A DNA stretch of 64,000 nt from NCBI GenBank assembly GCA_026400435.1, contig JAPLOZ010000085.1:92717-156716 (forward strand). The letters run 5' to 3'. A program made the position numbers and the translations under genes. Below the pieces are notes generated by a model. It searched no databases and was not told the origin of the DNA. It saw only the letters and a list, made by a program, of their open reading frames with translations. The DNA is from Hyphomicrobiales bacterium. Its GTDB lineage: Bacteria > Pseudomonadota > Alphaproteobacteria > Rhizobiales > Rhizobiaceae. Every line of letters begins with the position of its first letter. The stretch's first letter is position 1. Positions 15,364 to 24,724 of the stretch are shown here, piece by piece.

Positions 15364-18300
15364 ATGCAGATCGAGCGGCGCTTCACCAAGGCAGGACAGT
15401 CTGCATATCAGGACATCGAATTCCGCAAGGCGCTCTCGGAGATCAAGAATCCCGACGGCTCGGTGGTGTTCCGCCTCGCCGACATCGATGTCCCTGTGCA
15501 GTTCTCCCAGGTCGCCGCCGACATCCTCGCGCAGAAGTACTTCCGCAAGGCCGGCGTGCCCGCGCGCCTGAAGAAGGTCGAGGAGAACGACGTGCCCTCC
15601 TTCCTGTGGCGCTCGGTTCCCGACGAGGCCGCACTTGCAGAACTGCCAGAGGCCGAGCGCTTCGGTTCCGAAACCGATGCCCGCCAGGTGTTCACGCGGC
15701 TGGCCGGAACCTGGACCTACTGGGGCTGGAAAGGCGGCTACTTCAAGTCCGAGGACGACGCGCAGGCCTTCATGGACGAACTCTCCTACATGCTCGCCAC
15801 CCAGCGCGTCGCGCCGAACTCGCCGCAGTGGTTCAACACCGGCCTGCACTGGGCTTACGGCATCGACGGCCCCGGCCAGGGCCACCATTACGTCGATCCC
15901 TTCACCGGCAAGCTGACCAAGTCCAAGTCGGCCTACGAGCATCCGCAGCCGCATGCCTGCTTCATCCAGTCGGTCGGCGACGACCTCGTCAACGAAGGCG
16001 GCATCATGGATTTGTGGGTGCGCGAGGCGCGGCTGTTCAAATACGGCTCCGGCACCGGCTCCAACTTCTCCTTCCTGCGCGGCGAAGGCGAAAAGCTCTC
16101 CGGCGGCGGCCGCTCGTCCGGCCTGATGTCGTTCCTCAAGATCGGCGACCGCGCGGCGGGCGCCATCAAGTCGGGCGGCACGACGCGCCGCGCCGCCAAG
16201 ATGGTCATCGTCGATGCCGACCACCCCGATATCGAGGCGTTCATCGACTGGAAGGTCAACGAGGAGCAGAAGGTGGCCTCGCTGGTCACCGGCTCGAAGA
16301 TCGTCAAGAAGCACATGGCCGCGGTGATGAAGGCCTGCGTGAATTGCGACGGCCCGGACGGCGACTGCTACGACCCCAACAAGAACCCGGCGCTGAAGCG
16401 CGCCATCAAGGACGCCAAGCGGGACGGCGTGCCGGAAAACTATGTCCGGCGCGTCATCCAGTTCGCCAGGCAGGGTTACACGTCGATCGACTTCAAGACC
16501 TACGACACCGACTGGGATTCGGAGGCCTACCTCACCGTGTCCGGCCAGAACTCCAACAACTCGATCTCGCTCAAGGACAACTTTTTGCGCGCGGTCGAGA
16601 CCGACGGCGACTGGAAGCTGACCGCCCGCAAGGACGGCAAGACGATGAAGACGCTCAAGGCCCGCGATCTGTGGGAGAAGATCGGTTACGCCGCCTGGGC
16701 CTCGGCCGATCCGGGCCTGCACTTCAACACCACGATGAACGACTGGCACACGTCTCCGGCTGGTGGCCAGATCCGGGGATCCAATCCGTGCTCGGAATAC
16801 ATGTTCCTTGACGACACGGCCTGCAACCTCGCCTCCATCAACCTGCTGCCCTACCGCAACGCGGACGGCACGATCGACATCGCCGCCTACGAGCACACCG
16901 TGCGGTTGTGGACGATGGTGCTCGAAATCTCGGTGATGATGGCGCAGTTCCCGTCCAAGGAGATCGCCAAGCTTTCCTACGAGTACCGCACGCTCGGCCT
17001 CGGCTACGCCAACATTGGCGGCCTCTTGATGACCTCCGGCATCCCCTATGATTCCGACGAGGGCCGCGCCATCGGCGCAGCGCTCACCGCCATCATGACA
17101 GGCGTGTCCTATGCGACGTCGGCCGAAATGGCGGCCGAACTCGGCGCCTTCCCGAACTATGACCGCAACGCCAACGCGATGCTGCGCGTCATGCGCAACC
17201 ATCGCCGCGCAGCCTATGGCCAGAAGGACGGCTACGAGAAGCTCGCCGTCAACCCGGTGCCGCTGGTGCATGCCGACCTCAAGCAGAAGGAACTCGGCGA
17301 GCACGCCAAGGCGGCATGGGACCGCGCCATCGAGCTTGGCGAGGAGCACGGCTACCGCAATGCGCAGTCGACCGTGATCGCGCCGACCGGCACGATCGGT
17401 CTCGTCATGGATTGCGACACGACCGGCATCGAGCCGGACTTCGCGCTGGTCAAGTTCAAGAAGCTCGCCGGCGGCGGCTACTTCAAGATCATCAACCGCG
17501 CGGTGCCCGAGGCGCTGCGCACGCTTGGCTACAGCGAGGCGCAGATCGCCGAGATCGAGGCCTATGCCGTCGGCCACGGCAACCTCAACCAGGCGCCAGG
17601 CATCAACCCCGGTTCGCTCAAGGCCAAGGGCTTTTCCGACGACAAGATCGCGGCGGTCAACGCAGCGCTCGGCTCGGCCTTCGACATCAAGTTCGTGTTC
17701 AACCAGTGGACGCTCGGCGCCGACTGGGTGAAGGAGACGTTCGGCTTCACCGACGAGCAGCTCGGCGACTTCTCCTTCGAGATGCTGCCGGCGCTGGGCT
17801 TCTCCAAGAAGGACATCGAGGCCGCCAACATCCACGTCTGCGGCGCCATGACGCTCGAGGGCGCGCCCTTCCTGAAGGACGAGCACCTGCCGGTGTTCGA
17901 CTGCGCCAATCCCTGCGGCAAGATCGGCAAGCGCTACCTCTCGGTCGAGAGCCACATCCGCATGATGGCGGCCGCGCAGCCCTTCATTTCGGGCGCCATC
18001 TCCAAGACCATCAACATGCCCAACGAGGCGACGGTCGAGGATTGCAAGAACGCCTACATGCTGTCCTGGAAGCTGGCGCTCAAGGCCAACGCGCTCTACC
18101 GCGACGGCTCGAAACTGTCGCAGCCGTTGAACTCCTCGCTCATATCAGACGAGGAGGATGACGAGGACGACGCCATCGAGGCGCTGGTCGCAGCACCCGC
18201 TGCCGCGCGCGCCGTGCAGGTCACCGAAAAGATCGTCGAGCGCGTCATCGAGCGTCTCTACCGCGACCGCGAAAAACTGCCGAACCGCCGCAAGGGCTAC

Positions 18301-19155
18301 ACCCAGAAGGCGATCGTCGGCGGCCACAAGGTCTATCTGCGCACCGGCGAGTTCGACGACGGGCGGCTCGGCGAGATCTTCATCGACATGCACAAGGAGG
18401 GCGCCGCCTTCCGTGCGATGATGAACAACTTCGCCATCGCCATCTCGCTCGGCCTGCAATACGGCGTGCCGCTCGATGAGTATGTCGAGGCCTTCACCTT
18501 CACAAAATTCGAGCCGGCCGGCATGGTGCAGGGCAACGACGCCATCAAGAACGCGACCTCGATCCTCGACTACATCTTCCGCGAGCTCGCCGTCTCCTAC
18601 CTGGAGCGCCACGACCTCGCCCATGTCGACCAGTCGAACTTCGACAACACGGCACTTGGCCGTGGCATCACCGAGGGCAAGGCGACTCCCTTCTCCAAGG
18701 GGCTGATGCGCGGCGCCTCGCCGGTCAAGCTGGTGTCGGGCGCCGGTCAGTCCAATGACCCCAAGGGGTTTGGCGGACAGCCGTCGGGCCCGGTGCGATC
18801 CGCGCCGACCGCCTTCTCCGGCTCCAACGTCCGGGCCCTGGCGACGGCGGCCGTGCAGGGGGTGCGCGCCGACAATGACGAGGCCGTGGCCTTCAAGCGC
18901 GACTACGAGGAGCGTGTGAAGGAACTGCAGGAGGATATCGCCGAGGACGAGGCCGACGCCACGTCGGCGCTTTTCACCGACACCGCCGCGCAGGAAGCCG
19001 CCGAAGCCAAGGCGCTGGCCAACCAGCGCCGCGCCCAGGCGGTGATGCAGGGCTACACCGGCAACGAATGCTCCGAGTGCCACAACTTCACGATGGTGCG
19101 GAACGGCACCTGCGAGAAGTGCGATACGTGTGGGGCGACGTCAGGGTGTAGCTGA
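15364..19155 (+). CDS. nrdJ: Class II (B12-dependent) ribonucleotide reductase
   Basis: A 1263-residue adenosylcobalamin-dependent reductase that makes deoxynucleotides independently of oxygen. Visible are an early [12 protein letters not shown] segment, the active-site motif NPCSEY with Cys476, [34 protein letters not shown] in the second half, and an acidic linker (EEDDEDDA, near 928). The C-terminal cysteine motif CSECHNF...[14 protein letters not shown] holds the redox and zinc cysteines. Length matches the rhizobial NrdJ. Two NrdR boxes upstream imply repression when dNTPs are sufficient; a terminator hairpin follows. Confidence 0.97.
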   Translation: MQIERRFTKAGQSAYQDIEFRKALSEIKNPDGSVVFRLADIDVPVQFSQVAADILAQKYFRKAGVPARLKKVEENDVPSFLWRSVPDEAALAELPEAERFGSETDARQVFTRLAGTWTYWGWKGGYFKSEDDAQAFMDELSYMLATQRVAPNSPQWFNTGLHWAYGIDGPGQGHHYVDPFTGKLTKSKSAYEHPQPHACFIQSVGDDLVNEGGIMDLWVREARLFKYGSGTGSNFSFLRGEGEKLSGGGRSSGLMSFLKIGDRAAGAIKSGGTTRRAAKMVIVDADHPDIEAFIDWKVNEEQKVASLVTGSKIVKKHMAAVMKACVNCDGPDGDCYDPNKNPALKRAIKDAKRDGVPENYVRRVIQFARQGYTSIDFKTYDTDWDSEAYLTVSGQNSNNSISLKDNFLRAVETDGDWKLTARKDGKTMKTLKARDLWEKIGYAAWASADPGLHFNTTMNDWHTSPAGGQIRGSNPCSEYMFLDDTACNLASINLLPYRNADGTIDIAAYEHTVRLWTMVLEISVMMAQFPSKEIAKLSYEYRTLGLGYANIGGLLMTSGIPYDSDEGRAIGAALTAIMTGVSYATSAEMAAELGAFPNYDRNANAMLRVMRNHRRAAYGQKDGYEKLAVNPVPLVHADLKQKELGEHAKAAWDRAIELGEEHGYRNAQSTVIAPTGTIGLVMDCDTTGIEPDFALVKFKKLAGGGYFKIINRAVPEALRTLGYSEAQIAEIEAYAVGHGNLNQAPGINPGSLKAKGFSDDKIAAVNAALGSAFDIKFVFNQWTLGADWVKETFGFTDEQLGDFSFEMLPALGFSKKDIEAANIHVCGAMTLEGAPFLKDEHLPVFDCANPCGKIGKRYLSVESHIRMMAAAQPFISGAISKTINMPNEATVEDCKNAYMLSWKLALKANALYRDGSKLSQPLNSSLISDEEDDEDDAIEALVAAPAAARAVQVTEKIVERVIERLYRDREKLPNRRKGYTQKAIVGGHKVYLRTGEFDDGRLGEIFIDMHKEGAAFRAMMNNFAIAISLGLQYGVPLDEYVEAFTFTKFEPAGMVQGNDAIKNATSILDYIFRELAVSYLERHDLAHVDQSNFDNTALGRGITEGKATPFSKGLMRGASPVKLVSGAGQSNDPKGFGGQPSGPVRSAPTAFSGSNVRALATAAVQGVRADNDEAVAFKRDYEERVKELQEDIAEDEADATSALFTDTAAQEAAEAKALANQRRAQAVMQGYTGNECSECHNFTMVRNGTCEKCDTCGATSGCS

Positions 19156-19185
19156 GACACAACTGACAGCTGGAACGTAAAAACC

Positions 19186-19211
19186 TCGGCCCGGTCCTAG
19201 GATCGGGCCGA
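19186..19211 (+). terminator. Terminator of nrdJ
   Basis: A hairpin with stem TCGGCCCG (19186-19193) and CGGGCCGA (19204-19211), extended inward by pairs around a short loop, begins about 30 bases after the nrdJ stop. The following tract TGTTCTTTCT is T-rich. Confidence 0.7.
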
Positions 19212-19284
19212 TGTTCTTTCTACTTCTGCCTTCGTCATCCCAGGGCGAAGCAGGGAGCGCAGCGACGCTGCGGTCCGGAACGGG

Positions 19285-19438
19285 CACCCTCCCTTCCCCC
19301 CTTTGGGGGAGAAGGTGGCCGACCCCGAGCCCGTCGAGGGGGAGGTCGGATGAGGGGTGCGTGGCGCGGAGTACCCTCATCCGTCCCGGCGCTGGCGCGC
19401 CGATCGACCTTCTCCCTCAAGGGGAGAAGGGAGGGCTC
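19285..19438. repeat. Nested palindromic intergenic repeat (rhizobial type), copy 1
   Basis: A nested inverted repeat: outer arms at about 19288-19315 and 19408-19435 (each containing CCTTCTCCC or its complement), inner arms GGATGAGGG at 19348-19356 and CCCTCATCC at 19374-19382. A related element sits at 62791-62885. Such non-coding palindromic units are scattered between genes in rhizobial genomes. It lies at the left edge of an accessory-looking region. Confidence 0.75.
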
Positions 19439-19457
19439 TCACCAGCGTCGCCGCCCA

Positions 19458-19590
19458 TCATCGCCAAGGTTGCAAATTCGGGTCCCGCACGAACGCAATA
19501 ATCGTCTCGCAGACTGAATCCAGATCGCGCATCACTTCGTCGTTCCAGCAGCGCAGCACCCGAAAGCCGTGCGCTTCAGCGTGCGCCCAG
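19458..19590 (-). pseudogene. Remnant of a DUF559 (endonuclease-like) protein gene
   Basis: On the minus strand the frame ending at the TGA of 19458-19460 reads AEAHGFRVLRCWNDEVMRDL then DSVCETIIAFVRDPNLQPW. This is the conserved C-terminus of DUF559 proteins (HGFRVLRFWNNEV, ETI). Upstream the frame breaks, and the catalytic N-terminal two thirds are missing, so the gene is decayed. DUF559 genes are often mobile small genes in rhizobia, so this marks past rearrangement. Confidence 0.7.
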
Positions 19591-19830
19591 GTTCAGCGCG
19601 CCGGTTGCGGTCCCGGCGGTCGATCAGATCGTCCCGTTCGCCCGACGCGGCCGCATGCACCATGCGGTTTGTGTTCGTCCAGTCGCCATCAGCCTTTCAC
19701 AAATCCGCGTCAGCATATGGAACGAAGCCAGTCCCTATGCTACGGAACCGGGGGGAGCGTACCTTTGTCAGCGTCCGTGGCCGCGATGCATCGCGTCATG
19801 CTCTCGCCGATCAGCGAAGTTCTCCGAGCA

Positions 19831-20337
19831 ATGGCCGAAACACCTTCGAAATCACAGATCGTTCAGGCGCGCCTCGTCGTCGCTCTGTCGGTCGCTGCTG
19901 TCATCTTCGGCCTCGTGGTGTACGGCTTGTCGGGCGATGTCTTGACACGCATTGGGCACAACATGCTCTACCGTCCGGATGGGCCGTTTGTATTTCGCTT
20001 CGTCCTTCAGCCCGCCATGGCGACGCTTGGCGCGCTGCGCGATGGCATCCGCGATGCGCGTACGGGACGCGCTCCATTTCTTTGGACGGTGCTGACCAAT
20101 CCGACCGAGCGCGGCGCCCGGCTGAAAGAGTCTCTTTTCGCCACGTCGCGAATCATTCTGCTGGGTTTGGCTATAGATACGGCCTACCAGATCATTGAGT
20201 TTAAAACCTTCCATCCCGCCGAGGCGGTAATCATCGCGTTCCTGCTGGCTTTCGTGCCCTACGTGCTGCTGCGTGGCCTCATTGCGCGAATTGCACGGTC
20301 GTGGGTCGGCGATAAAGCTGCAGGCGGCAGACGGTAA
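19831..20337 (+). CDS. Small membrane protein upstream of the SulP transporter
   Basis: A 168-residue integral membrane protein; I recognise no named family. Hydrophobic segments are visible at about residues 13-32 (LVVALSVAAVIFGLVVYGL), around 107-122 (IILLGLAIDTAYQII) and about 133-151 (AVIIAFLLAFVPYVLLRG). The start is uncertain: ATG 19831 is chosen because the recognisable protein begins there, but 19786 and 19798 are in frame. It ends 23 bases before the SulP start, which suggests one transcript. Its base composition and codon choice look less GC-biased than the neighbours. Confidence 0.6.
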   Translation: MAETPSKSQIVQARLVVALSVAAVIFGLVVYGLSGDVLTRIGHNMLYRPDGPFVFRFVLQPAMATLGALRDGIRDARTGRAPFLWTVLTNPTERGARLKESLFATSRIILLGLAIDTAYQIIEFKTFHPAEAVIIAFLLAFVPYVLLRGLIARIARSWVGDKAAGGRR

Positions 20338-20360
20338 AACTGCGAAACAGCATCCACGTA

Positions 20361-22106
20361 ATGAGAAAGATGACGCACATGGAAAAGTTTCGTGTGGCGG
20401 CTCTCCGCCTGATGCCAGAACGCAGAAACCTCGCGTCCGACTTGATGACCGCACTCACCTTCTCCGTGGTCCACGTGCCGCAGGCGATGGGCCACGCGCT
20501 GCTGGCCACCGTCAACCCGGTGTTCGGCATCTATACGTTGATGATCGCTTCGCCGGTCGCAGCTCTCTTTTCCAGTTCGGTCTTTATGAACGTGTCGGCC
20601 ACCGGCGCACTGTCCGTGGCCGCCGGGGTGGTGCTGTTGGAGTTTCCAGCTGCCCAGAGGGCCGAGGCGCTGGTTGTATTGGTGCTGCTGGTGGGGATCA
20701 TCCAGTTGTTGGCTGGTTTGTTCAGGTTGGGCTTCCTGATCCGTTTCGTGTCCAACGCTGTGATGACCGGTTTTCTTAACGGCGTGGGCGCGCTCATCAT
20801 CCTTGGCCAGTTGAGCGACCTGACAGGCTACCATAGCAGCTTCTCGAACCGCGTGACACAGGCGCTGGACCTGTTCCTGAACATCGGTCGGATCAACTTG
20901 CCGGTCACCGCCATCGGCATATTCACGCTCGTTCTGATGGTGGGTTTGCTTCAGCAAAAGACCTTGCGTCGCTTCGCGTTCATCATCGCCATTGCCGTGG
21001 CAACAGCCCTGTTGTTTCTGTTGACCCTCGCAGCGCTACCCACAGGCGCCAACTTCACCGTCGTCCCAACAGTTGGTCACATTTCGGCCATCCCGCGTGA
21101 GTTGCCCCAACTGGTGCTACCTCAGTTGTCGCTGATCCTGTCGCTTTTGCTACCGGCCCTGTCCATTGCAATCATCGGGCTTGTCCAAGGCGCAGGCGTC
21201 AGCCAAGGCACACCCAACCCCGATGGCCACTACCCTGACGTGTCGCGCGATTTCCTCGCTCAGGGTGCAGCGAACCTGGCCACCGGCCTGGTCAGCGGCA
21301 TTCCGGCGGGTGGGTCGGTCTCGGGCACAGCGCTTATCGTGAGTGCCGGAGCCCGATCGCGCTGGGGTAATATTTTCGTCGGCTTGTTTGTTGGCCTGAT
21401 CGTGTTGCTGGCAGGGCCCTTGGTGGAACGGGTTCCCATGCCCGCGCTGGCCGCGTTGCTGATCGTCGCCGGCTTCGATGGTCTCCGTACGGCACAGGCG
21501 GTGATGACCTGGAAGACAGGCCTGATACCAAGGCTTGTCATGATCGTGACATTCGTCTCCACGTTGGTCATACCGCTACAATATGCGGTCATGTTCGGTG
21601 TGGCTCTGAGCATCTTGCTCAATACCGTTCGCCAATCGAACAAAGTCTCCGTCACTCAATGGATCTTGCAACCGCAGGGCTTTCCGCTCGAACAGCCAGC
21701 GCCCGACCATCTGCCCAGTCACCAGCTCACACTCTTGCATATCTACGGCAGCACGTTCTTTGCCGCCGCCAAGAACATGGAAGAGATGCTGCCGCGGGTC
21801 GACAACGCCACCCACGCCGTGGTGGCTATCAACCTGCGCGGCAAGAGCGAGATCGGCAGCACCTTCATGATTGTGCTTCAGCGCTATTGCCAGGCGCTGC
21901 AGAAAAAACAAAGCAAACTGATGCTGGTCGGCGTTGATCCCCTCGTTCGCGATCAGTTGGTGAAGACCAAGGTGATCGAACTCATCGGCCACGAGAATGT
22001 CTTCATGGCGACGCCACAACTCGGCGCAGGGCTGAACGTGGCTGTCGACGCAGCCAACAAGTGGCTGGCCCAGCAACCAGACAGTTCGGCGCCTACCAAA
22101 GTATAA
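20361..22106 (+). CDS. SulP family anion permease with STAS domain
   Basis: A 581-residue inner-membrane transporter of the SulP (SLC26) family. Residues about 20-440 contain ten or more hydrophobic segments with the family marks VPQAMGHALLA and VSGIPAGGSVSGTALIVSAGARS. Residues about 450-575 form a cytoplasmic STAS domain (HIYGSTFFAAAKNMEEMLP, LRGKSEIGSTFM). SulP proteins take up sulfate, bicarbonate, dicarboxylates or other anions; sulfate is suggested by the arylsulfatase gene that follows on the same strand. The starts ATG 20361 and two nearby internal Met codons are alternatives. Confidence 0.9.
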   Translation: MRKMTHMEKFRVAALRLMPERRNLASDLMTALTFSVVHVPQAMGHALLATVNPVFGIYTLMIASPVAALFSSSVFMNVSATGALSVAAGVVLLEFPAAQRAEALVVLVLLVGIIQLLAGLFRLGFLIRFVSNAVMTGFLNGVGALIILGQLSDLTGYHSSFSNRVTQALDLFLNIGRINLPVTAIGIFTLVLMVGLLQQKTLRRFAFIIAIAVATALLFLLTLAALPTGANFTVVPTVGHISAIPRELPQLVLPQLSLILSLLLPALSIAIIGLVQGAGVSQGTPNPDGHYPDVSRDFLAQGAANLATGLVSGIPAGGSVSGTALIVSAGARSRWGNIFVGLFVGLIVLLAGPLVERVPMPALAALLIVAGFDGLRTAQAVMTWKTGLIPRLVMIVTFVSTLVIPLQYAVMFGVALSILLNTVRQSNKVSVTQWILQPQGFPLEQPAPDHLPSHQLTLLHIYGSTFFAAAKNMEEMLPRVDNATHAVVAINLRGKSEIGSTFMIVLQRYCQALQKKQSKLMLVGVDPLVRDQLVKTKVIELIGHENVFMATPQLGAGLNVAVDAANKWLAQQPDSSAPTKV

Positions 22107-22191
22107 AGTCGCGGCGCGTCTACTTCGCCGCCCCGTATGAATTGTGCATCCAAAACGATGGCGTGGCTTGGGACCAGGATGCGAAGCGTGA

Positions 22192-22252
22192 CCCTATCGC
22201 CGCTGCCCCTTAGGCGGCGGCATGAAGTTCCACTTCTGCCGCGGCGATAGGG
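22192..22252. repeat. 12-base perfect inverted repeat upstream of the arylsulfatase
   Basis: CCCTATCGCCGC at 22192-22203 is exactly complementary to GCGGCGATAGGG at 22241-22252, with 37 bases between. In RNA it would form a long hairpin between the SulP and sulfatase genes. It could be an operator, a processing or attenuation hairpin, or a small repeat element. No T-tract follows on either strand. Confidence 0.5.
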
Positions 22253-22381
22253 CTAACTGGCAGGATGAATCGCGCGAGTGCGGCGGATGGAGCCGTAGAC
22301 GCGGTATATTAGAAACTGTAATTTCAAAATTGTGCTGCTCCACAAGGCGGCGGTTAGTTTCAGCGACGAGAGGAGTTCGCG

Positions 22382-23875
22382 ATGGTAGCGAAGAAACCAA
22401 ACATTGTGATCCTGTGGGGCGACGATGTGGGCTGGTGGAACATTAGTTATAACAGCCGCGGGCAGATGGGCTATCGCACCCCAAATATTGACCGGGTTGG
22501 GAATGAAGGCGTGGCCTTCACCGACTACTACGCCCAGCAGAGTTGCACTGCGGGCCGCGCCGCATTCATCACCGGCCAGAACCCGATTCGTACCGGGCTT
22601 ACCAAGGTTGGGATGCCCGGCGCCACCAACGGTATTCAAGCCGAAGACCCGACCGTGGCCGAGTTGCTGAAGCCTCTGGGCTACATCACCGGCCAGTTCG
22701 GAAAGAACCATTTCGGCGACCGCGACGAGCATCTGCCGACAATGCACGGCTTTGATGAGTTCTTCGGCAATCTTTATCACCTGAACGCGGAAGAAGAGCC
22801 CGAGGATCCCGATTATCCGAAAGACCCCGCGTTCAAGGAGAGATTTGGACCGCGTGGAGTTTTGCATTGCAAGGCCGACGGCAAGGGCGGGCAAACGATC
22901 AAGGACACCGGACCGCTGACCAAGAAGCGCATGGAAACCATCGACGACGAGGTGACTGAGCAGGCCCTGCGCTTCATCGACGAAGCGCATGAGGCCGATG
23001 CGCCATTTTTCCTCTGGTACAACACCACGGCGATGCACTTCCGCACCCACTGCCCCGACAAGCACAAGGGCAAAAGCGGTGGTCAGGGCGACTACAACGA
23101 CGTGATGGTCGCGCACGACGAGAACATCGGCCTCTTGCTGGACAAGCTCGATGCGCTGGGCATCGCCGAAGACACCATCGTCATGTATTCGACCGACAAT
23201 GGCGTGCACTACAACACTTGGCCGGATGCCGGCATCACGCCGTTCCGCTCCGAGAAGAACACCAACTGGGAAGGCGGCTGGCGGGTGCCCTGCTTCGTGC
23301 GCTGGCCCGGCCACTTCAAGGCAGGAACGGTACTCAACGGCATCTTCAGCCATCAGGATTGGCTGGCAACTTTCCTCGAGGCGGCCGGCGAGCCGGACAT
23401 CAAGGAGAAGCTTCTGAACGGTCACAAGGCCGGCGAGAAGACTTTCAAGGTCCACATCGACGGTTTCAACATGCTGCCTTATCTAAAGGGAGAGGTGAAG
23501 GAGAGTCCGCGGAATTTCTTCTTCTACATCAGCGACGACGGCGACGTCTTGGCGATACGGATGCAAGACTGGAAGGCGGTGCTGATGGAGCAACGCGCCA
23601 AACAGCTTGCATGCTGGATGGAACCGTTCGTGAAGCTGCGCGCACCGAAGTTGTTCCACCTGCGTCGCGATCCCTTCGAGCGTGCTGACGAGAACTCGAA
23701 CACCTATTGGGACTGGCTCATTTCCCACGCGTACATCATATATATGATGCAGGCCATAGTGGGCCAGCAGATCGAAAACTTCGTCAAGTATCCGCCGCGC
23801 CAGAAGCCTGCGTCGTTCAATCTCGACGCCGTTATGCGGGACTTGGTGGAAGCCGGCAGCGGTCGCAACCATTGA
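22382..23875 (+). CDS. Arylsulfatase
   Basis: A 497-residue sulfatase that hydrolyses sulfate esters. The N-terminal metal pair lies in WGDDVGW (Asp14, Asp15), and the formylglycine motif is CTAGRAAFITG with the modified Cys55 (C-x-A-x-R type). Further marks are GKNHFGDRDEHLP, a DNG motif in YSTDNGVHYNTWPDAG, and the FRSEKNTNWEGGWRVP segment. No signal peptide is visible, so it appears cytoplasmic, unlike many arylsulfatases. It needs a formylglycine-generating enzyme that is not in this window. Context with SulP suggests sulfur scavenging. Confidence 0.93.
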   Translation: MVAKKPNIVILWGDDVGWWNISYNSRGQMGYRTPNIDRVGNEGVAFTDYYAQQSCTAGRAAFITGQNPIRTGLTKVGMPGATNGIQAEDPTVAELLKPLGYITGQFGKNHFGDRDEHLPTMHGFDEFFGNLYHLNAEEEPEDPDYPKDPAFKERFGPRGVLHCKADGKGGQTIKDTGPLTKKRMETIDDEVTEQALRFIDEAHEADAPFFLWYNTTAMHFRTHCPDKHKGKSGGQGDYNDVMVAHDENIGLLLDKLDALGIAEDTIVMYSTDNGVHYNTWPDAGITPFRSEKNTNWEGGWRVPCFVRWPGHFKAGTVLNGIFSHQDWLATFLEAAGEPDIKEKLLNGHKAGEKTFKVHIDGFNMLPYLKGEVKESPRNFFFYISDDGDVLAIRMQDWKAVLMEQRAKQLACWMEPFVKLRAPKLFHLRRDPFERADENSNTYWDWLISHAYIIYMMQAIVGQQIENFVKYPPRQKPASFNLDAVMRDLVEAGSGRNH

Positions 23876-23883
23876 CCGGACTG

Positions 23884-23909
23884 CTCCCATCGATTGCAAA
23901 CGATGGGAG
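23884..23909 (+). terminator. Hairpin after arylsulfatase (first)
   Basis: CTCCCATCG (23884-23892) pairs perfectly with CGATGGGAG (23901-23909) across an eight-base loop, starting nine bases after the sulfatase stop. No T-run follows. Confidence 0.5.
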
Positions 23910-23945
23910 TTCACCCGGTTGATGCCGGACGCAGATACAAGATCT

Positions 23946-23977
23946 CCCCAGGCGAATGACAGCTCCCTCGCCTGGGG
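23946..23977. terminator. Hairpin after arylsulfatase (second)
   Basis: CCCCAGGCGA (23946-23955) pairs perfectly with TCGCCTGGGG (23968-23977). It is followed by AAATTTATATA on the plus strand, not a T-run, so it may act as a weak terminator or transcript end protector between the convergent sulfatase and Dabb genes. Confidence 0.45.
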
Positions 23978-24113
23978 AAATTTATATAGAGGCGGCGTTT
24001 ACTCCTGCGAATCCCGTCCCCGCCCCGGACGAGAATCCGCACCTCAGGTCAAGGTTCTCTGAAGCGGCCGCTTCATCCCCGGGCGTTAAATCTCCACGCC
24101 TAGCAAGTGGCCC

Positions 24114-24401
24114 CTACCCCGCCACCACATCCGCCGAAAACCTGAGTTCCCGGAGCGGGCGCACGCGCGCGGTGGTAGCGGCATAGGTCGGGTGAGCCTT
24201 GTAGGCGGCGAGTGCTTCGACGTCGGGAAATTCGGCATAGACAACGATGTCGATCTCGTCCGACAGCGGGTCGACCTGCGTATTCAAAGACACCTCGAAC
24301 ACGGTCGAATGCGGGATGGTGCCGAGCGCCAGCAGCCCCTGGCGGATCGTTTCGATGTCATCGCGCCGCTTGGCGCTGAAAAACACGATATGCCGTATCA
24401 A
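24114..24401 (-). CDS. Dabb family stress-responsive alpha/beta-barrel protein
   Basis: A 95-residue single-domain protein of the stress-responsive A/B barrel (Dabb) family, with the typical opening IRHIVFFSAK, DPLSDEIDIVVYAEFPDVEALAAYKAHP in the centre and the hydrophobic core pattern of a dimeric ferredoxin-like barrel. The start is inferred to be TTG at 24401, because GGAGG lies five bases upstream and the family begins exactly there; longer frames to 24500 lack support. It is downstream of two same-strand genes (MFS transporter, 44-residue protein). The substrate is unknown. Confidence 0.85.
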   Translation of the reverse strand: MIRHIVFFSAKRRDDIETIRQGLLALGTIPHSTVFEVSLNTQVDPLSDEIDIVVYAEFPDVEALAAYKAHPTYAATTARVRPLRELRFSADVVAG

Positions 24402-24511
24402 ATCCGCCTCCGGGAGGACGATCCCTGCGAACGGGACCCGTTTTGGCGCGAGCAAACTCTCGCGAGGGCGTCTTTTGTGTCTTGGGCGCGCCGAGGTCAA
24501 CCGTGACGTAT

Positions 24512-24646
24512 TTACGCGCCGACCATGGCCGTCAGCCGTTTCAGTTCCATCACGCCTGATTCGATATAGCGGCCGTCATTGTAAGCGACGTCCCACACGA
24601 GGAACCCGGCAACGAGGCATATTCCGATGACGTAACGCATTGGCAT
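24512..24646 (-). CDS. 44-residue single-span membrane protein
   Basis: A very short gene. The strand reads ATG after GGGAGAGC, and the product starts MPMRYVIGICLVAGFLVWDV, followed by AYNDGRYIESGVMELKRLTA and a C-terminal MVGA. One N-terminal transmembrane helix (residues 4-19) is followed by a short soluble tail. From memory, proteins of this pattern (RYVxGIxxLVAGFLxWDxxYNDGRY) recur in rhizobia, but I cannot confirm that here. Function is unknown. It lies between the MFS transporter and the Dabb gene. Confidence 0.7.
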   Translation of the reverse strand: MPMRYVIGICLVAGFLVWDVAYNDGRYIESGVMELKRLTAMVGA

Positions 24647-24724
24647 GCTCTCCCTTGGGACGAGATATCGGCCCATAAAGAATGGAACGCAACGCGCAAT
24701 CGCGTCTCGCCGTTCCCGAATTGG

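Noticed and set aside
15268..17955. Very long open frame (895 codons) on the minus strand
   Set aside because: It lies entirely antisense to nrdJ and reflects the high GC content; the sense protein is unambiguous.
22382..22460. N-terminal signal peptide for the arylsulfatase
   Set aside because: The protein begins MVAKKPNIVILWGDD, directly in the catalytic core; no upstream in-frame hydrophobic leader was found.
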